NCBI GenBank assembly: GCA_003566215.1
Contig: PXEJ01000308.1
Span: forward strand, 1 to 8,805
DNA length: 8,805 bases
Reading direction: 5' to 3'
DNA from: Cyanobacteria bacterium T3Sed10_376R1m
Lineage (GTDB): Bacteria > Cyanobacteriota > Cyanobacteriia > Cyanobacteriales > Cyanobacteriaceae
A program made the translations under genes and the position numbers. The notes beneath the pieces were generated by a model. That model made no database searches. It was not told the DNA's origin and was given only the letters and a program-made list of their open reading frames with translations. Numbering within the stretch: the stretch's first letter is position 1; each line of letters opens with the position of its first letter. Of the stretch, positions 6,301-8,805 are shown in pieces.

Positions 6301-6510
6301 ATGAATAATATATTACATTTAGCCGTAGCTGGAGAATTTCCTACTTATTTTGTTGTAGTTTATGTAGTCGGTTTTATTGCGGCAGTAACCATTGGCTCAA
6401 TTGCTTGGTATAGTGCAAAACGTCCGGCTGGTTGGGAAGATACTAAAAAACCAGATTTTATTCCCGATATAAAAACTGATTCTAAATCAAAGGAAAATGA
6501 TAAAAGTTGA
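6301..6510 (+). CDS. psb35: Photosystem II assembly protein Psb35-like, single-span membrane protein
   Basis: A 69-residue protein with a short N terminus, one hydrophobic helix (about 16-38, YFVVVYVVGFIAAVTIGSIAW), a basic turn (SAKRP) and a hydrophilic, lysine-rich tail with GWEDTKKPDFIPDI (44-57). This layout, and the sequence VVYVVGF..AVTIGSIAWY followed by KRPxGWED, is what I remember of the cyanobacterial Psb35 family (Synechocystis Ssl2148). Psb35 is reported to stabilise the CP47 assembly module and its high-light-inducible partners during photosystem II biogenesis in the thylakoid. The assignment is by memory of the family pattern, so a generic small thylakoid protein is the fallback. 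The basic flank after the helix suggests the tail faces the cytoplasm. The stop codon is only 7 bp from that of the convergent protease gene. Confidence 0.65.
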   Translation: MNNILHLAVAGEFPTYFVVVYVVGFIAAVTIGSIAWYSAKRPAGWEDTKKPDFIPDIKTDSKSKENDKS

Positions 6511-6523
6511 AATTTTCTCAACT
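6505..6523 (-). terminator. Hairpin shared by two convergent stop codons; weak terminator for the protease gene
   Basis: AGTTGA (6505-6510) and TCAACT (6518-6523) form a perfect 6-bp stem with a 7-nt loop. Each arm contains a stop codon: TGA of the psb35-like gene on the + strand and TGA of the protease gene on the minus strand. On the minus strand the stem is followed directly by a short T-run (TTTA, with a stem-end T before it), which gives a weak intrinsic terminator. There is no T-run on the + side. Confidence 0.35.
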
Positions 6524-7096
6524 ACTCTGGTTAGTTAACTTCCAAATTAAACTAGAAATAAAATTAACCACAATATGCGCTGTAATCGGGATTAATAAAT
6601 TATCCGTAGCATAGGCACTATAGCCAAAAATAAAACCGATTATAATTGCCCATATTACATAGTACCAATTTTGAGTATCACTCAAGTGCAACACACCAAA
6701 TAAGACACTAGAGATGGTGAGGGCAATGTAATCATAACCGAAAGCTGGTATCATTACCCCCCGAAAAAGTAGCTCCTCACTTAATCCGGGAAGTAAACCC
6801 ACCCAAATTAAATCGGGAATAGCGAGGGGGGTAATCACAAAAGTTAAGTATTGCTCGGCATTGAGGCGATAGGGTGTCCATACTTTACTTAATGTCAGAC
6901 TTGCACCAATAATACCTAAACCCAATAAGATTCCCGTAATTATAGCTTGTTGATTAAATATTACAGGAATAGGTGCGATCGCCCCTGCCCGTTGCCAAAT
7001 TTGAGCAATTAATAAAAAAATAATTGCAGTTACTCCCATTAAAACTAAAATTTGGATTCGGGTTAAATGCTCTAAATTGGGTTGATTATTCTTCAT
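6518..7096 (-). CDS. CPBP family intramembrane glutamic/metalloprotease (CAAX/Abi type)
   Basis: A 192-residue multi-span membrane protein with all conserved motifs of the CPBP (CAAX protease and bacteriocin-processing) family: SEELLFRG with Glu107, Glu108 and Arg112 (EExxxR); FGVLH with His137 (FxxxH); and HIVVN with His174 and Asn178 (HxxxN). Hydrophobic segments lie at about 13-33, 50-70, 84-104, 120-137, 146-162 and 168-185. The protein should cleave within the membrane. Known relatives process prenylated proteins or bacteriocins, and many cyanobacterial and plastid members are of unknown substrate. It is somewhat shorter than the typical 220-290 residues because the region before the motif core is brief. 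The gene converges on the psb35-like gene and shares a 58-bp AT-rich divergent region with the membrane protein gene at 7155. A HIP1 site lies at 6975-6982. Confidence 0.88.
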   Translation of the reverse strand: MKNNQPNLEHLTRIQILVLMGVTAIIFLLIAQIWQRAGAIAPIPVIFNQQAIITGILLGLGIIGASLTLSKVWTPYRLNAEQYLTFVITPLAIPDLIWVGLLPGLSEELLFRGVMIPAFGYDYIALTISSVLFGVLHLSDTQNWYYVIWAIIIGFIFGYSAYATDNLLIPITAHIVVNFISSLIWKLTNQSS

Positions 7097-7109
7097 TTTT
7101 ATTTATAAT
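7082..7109 (+). promoter_or_regulatory. Candidate promoter of the membrane protein gene at 7155
   Basis: A perfect TATAAT (7104-7109) lies 16 bases after TTGATT (7082-7087), which matches four of six -35 bases. The -35 sits inside the first codons of the divergent protease gene. The expected start near 7116 leaves a leader of about 40 bases. The region is very AT-rich, so a chance match is possible. Confidence 0.4.
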
Positions 7110-7154
7110 AAAATTTATTAAATAACACTTAAAAAATATTTAAACTCTACTAAA

Positions 7155-7568
7155 ATGTTAATAATTGCTATTTTTTGTTATATAATTGTGGCAATCTTAT
7201 CCTGTGTTTTCGGAACAATTTATTTAACGAGATCACAATTTATGCCCTATCACTCTCAAGCCCTTAATAAACAATGGCAAGAATTAGAAAATAATTATCA
7301 AACTCTGATTTTAGCATTGATGCGAGTGGCAGGAGGTGGTTTTTTAGCCACGGGAATTAGTATTTTTTTATTAATAAGAGTCTATTATACTACCCAGGAA
7401 AATAGTTTATTAATTATTATGACTACCATGGGTTTAATTACATCCCTTGGTTCTTTATTGGCGACTATTTTAGTTAAAACAAAAACCTCGGCTTCGCCTC
7501 CTTTTGGGCTAAGTCTTGTTTCTATTATCTTAATAATAACAGGAGCTAGTTTTGCTTTTATTAGTTAA
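7155..7568 (+). CDS. Uncharacterised four-helix membrane protein
   Basis: I do not recognise a characterised family. The 137 residues contain four hydrophobic segments, at about 3-24, 52-74, 83-107 and 117-136, so it is an integral membrane protein. Between helices 1 and 2 is a hydrophilic loop with YLTRSQFMPYHSQAL (23-37) and a tryptophan-containing helix (KQWQELENNYQ, 39-49). Helix 2 opens with ALMRVAGGGFLATG, a glycine-rich patch after a charged arginine. The strong coding pattern, its own likely promoter and the clean fit between neighbours support a real gene. It is divergent from the protease gene (58-bp gap) and convergent on the DUF3326 gene, with stop codons overlapping in TTAA at 7565-7568. 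No function can be given. Confidence 0.75.
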   Translation: MLIIAIFCYIIVAILSCVFGTIYLTRSQFMPYHSQALNKQWQELENNYQTLILALMRVAGGGFLATGISIFLLIRVYYTTQENSLLIIMTTMGLITSLGSLLATILVKTKTSASPPFGLSLVSIILIITGASFAFIS

Positions 7569-8617
7569 ATTATTTGCCTTAATTTTCTGGTGTGAGGAGT
7601 CAAATTTTGCCAATTAATTCCCCCTCCATAGGCTACCATTACCCCTATGGCTTCTAAATAAGATTTAACTCTAATGGCTTTTATGCCGAGAGGCTCTGGG
7701 GGAACTTCGATGATAGTATTATTATCCTCAACTATGATAATTTGGGTGTTAGAGTTGGCAAAACTGAGGGTAGCACTACCGCCACAAGCATTATGGGGAA
7801 TCACTAACACATCTATATCCTCTTTCCATAAACTATGATTATTTTTTGTGAAGGTAAATTGAGGAGCTCGACTTAACCCCACTAAGACACAGGGTAAAAA
7901 TGTATGTCCTAATTCCTCCGCCGCCGCCCGGGGAGAAATATCAATGTCGAGGGGTAAAGAAGATAGGGCAGGTGCATGGGCACAGGGAATTTTAAACTCC
8001 CTTACTAATAGATGGGAAATAACTGCTTCTGCCCCTGCTAGGGCATCAACACCACTACCATGACGATAGTTTTGTAAAGCTTGGGAGTCACTATCTTCAG
8101 GAAAACGAGCAACTACGGCTAAGGCATTTACCCCTGCTTGTTTAATTAGTTTTGCCCCTGCCCTTAACAGGCTATCTGGATTATCAATAGTACCCCAACT
8201 TGCACCACTATCAGCTGTTCTTAACTCTACTTTTAGGGGTGCATCGGTGATAATATAGTCTGTAATGTTGATGCCTAATGTTGCTTTGACGGCTTCTGTA
8301 GCTTGAAGATGACGATGGTATAATTCTGGCTCGATGGCTTTATCGAGAATTAAACCAATTTTGTTTTGATGGACTGGTTGTAAACCCCATTCTCCTCCAG
8401 CAAATTTATCGAGGCCATAGCCTTCTACATAGTCAATATTATCCTTTGACCAGTATAAACTCGCTCCGTTCATAACGTTGGGATGGGTAATAGTGCGATC
8501 GCACACCTGACTCATTGCCCGAGCTACGGGCAGGGCATCTCCAGCATAACCACCAATAGATGCACCTATCCCTGTAGGTACAATTAAAACACCGTTGAAT
8601 GGTTTTGTTTGTCCCAT
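7565..8617 (-). CDS. DUF3326 domain-containing protein
   Basis: A 350-residue soluble protein that I recognise as the DUF3326 family, found across cyanobacteria and with no established function. Conserved-looking blocks are VLIVPTGIGASIGGYAGDALPVARAM (10-35), THPNVMNGASLYW (44-56), VEGYGLD (64-70), DNPDSLLRAGAKLI (145-158), VVARFPED (168-175), YRHGSGVDALAGAEAVISHLL (184-204), PCAHAPALS (211-219), SPRAAAEELGHTFLPCVLVGLSRAPQF (228-254), VLVIPHNACGGSATLSFAN (270-288) and VVAYGGGIN-like MVAYGGGINWQ (327-337). The many glycine loops and conserved His, Asp and Cys residues suggest an enzyme, but no catalytic site is known to me. No signal peptide or membrane span is seen. It lies 15 bp after the 56-residue gene on the same strand, so the two are probably cotranscribed. 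A HIP1 site lies at 8495-8502. Confidence 0.85.
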   Translation of the reverse strand: MGQTKPFNGVLIVPTGIGASIGGYAGDALPVARAMSQVCDRTITHPNVMNGASLYWSKDNIDYVEGYGLDKFAGGEWGLQPVHQNKIGLILDKAIEPELYHRHLQATEAVKATLGINITDYIITDAPLKVELRTADSGASWGTIDNPDSLLRAGAKLIKQAGVNALAVVARFPEDSDSQALQNYRHGSGVDALAGAEAVISHLLVREFKIPCAHAPALSSLPLDIDISPRAAAEELGHTFLPCVLVGLSRAPQFTFTKNNHSLWKEDIDVLVIPHNACGGSATLSFANSNTQIIIVEDNNTIIEVPPEPLGIKAIRVKSYLEAIGVMVAYGGGINWQNLTPHTRKLRQII

Positions 8618-8632
8618 GAAAAATTAATTTAA

Positions 8633-8803
8633 TTATTTGGTGACAATGGCTTCTACATGGGCTTTTTGATTGTCTTGATCAATTTCGGTAACAGCCCAGC
8701 GTAAGGGTTTTCCTTCTTCATTCAACTTGGTTTCAATATCTTTTTTTAAGGTTAAAGGATTTTCTTTTAAGTCAATTTCTGCGGTGATAAAATGTGTGGT
8801 CAT
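8633..8803 (-). CDS. Small conserved-looking hypothetical protein (56 aa)
   Basis: A short frame on the minus strand from ATG (8803-8801) to TAA (8635-8633) encodes 56 residues: it begins MTTHFITAEIDL, has ETKLNEEGKPLRWAVTEID in the middle and ends HVEAIVTK. The pattern of alternating strand-like segments at both ends around an amphipathic helix (about 17-30) suggests a small alpha/beta fold; there is no membrane span or metal motif. Support for a real gene is the protein-like composition, the clean stop, and the 15-bp gap to the DUF3326 gene, which suggests an operon. Only two bases precede the ATG within the window, so a longer N terminus is possible. I do not know its function. Confidence 0.65.
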   Translation of the reverse strand: MTTHFITAEIDLKENPLTLKKDIETKLNEEGKPLRWAVTEIDQDNQKAHVEAIVTK

Positions 8804-8805
8804 AA

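Noticed and set aside
7487..7510. Possible minus-strand terminator near GGCGAAGCC with a following T-run
   Set aside because: The stem is only 3 bp and lies upstream inside the + gene, about 60-80 bp beyond the DUF3326 stop; too weak to call.
2255..8502. GCGATCGC octamers as regulatory sites
   Set aside because: These five copies are the genome-wide HIP1 motif of cyanobacteria, mostly inside genes; useful as a taxon mark, not as local operators.

Overview
This window looks like chromosomal DNA of a low-GC unicellular cyanobacterium, in the general neighbourhood of Cyanobacterium or Geminocystis. The genus is an inference. The kingdom-level call rests on five copies of the cyanobacterial HIP1 octamer GCGATCGC (2255-2262, 3643-3650, 6015-6022, 6975-6982, 8495-8502), a Psb35-like photosystem II assembly protein, a DUF3326 protein, and lipid A and cobalamin genes of cyanobacterial type.

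Layout. Positions 1-672 hold the C-terminal end of a type I restriction enzyme R subunit (HsdR/EcoEI type), cut by the window edge and interrupted by an in-frame stop at 55-57. Positions 673-1057 are non-coding, with a heptamer repeat, nested inverted repeats, a sequence resembling an insertion-sequence end and a 32-bp two-copy tandem repeat. A pterin carbinolamine dehydratase gene (1058-1339) follows. After a 165-bp spacer with two hairpins comes a tight block fabZ-lpxA-cbiD (1505-3951). Then come a PfkB-family (adenosine kinase-like) gene, a ThiO/DadA-like flavin oxidoreductase and a psb35-like small gene with a good sigma70-type promoter, all on the + strand. A CPBP membrane protease gene (minus) converges on psb35 and diverges from a four-helix membrane protein gene (plus, 7155-7568). 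That gene converges, with overlapping stop codons, on a DUF3326 gene (minus). The DUF3326 gene sits 15 bp behind a 56-residue small gene (minus, 8633-8803).

How they fit together. FabZ and LpxA act on the same 3-hydroxyacyl-ACP branch point, one feeding fatty acid elongation and the other lipid A. CbiD belongs to anaerobic-type cobalamin synthesis. The remaining genes are housekeeping or unknown and show no obvious shared pathway. I see no convincing new multi-gene system. The most uncertain parts are the restriction gene remnant with its structured downstream spacer, and the uncharacterised pair of small gene and DUF3326.
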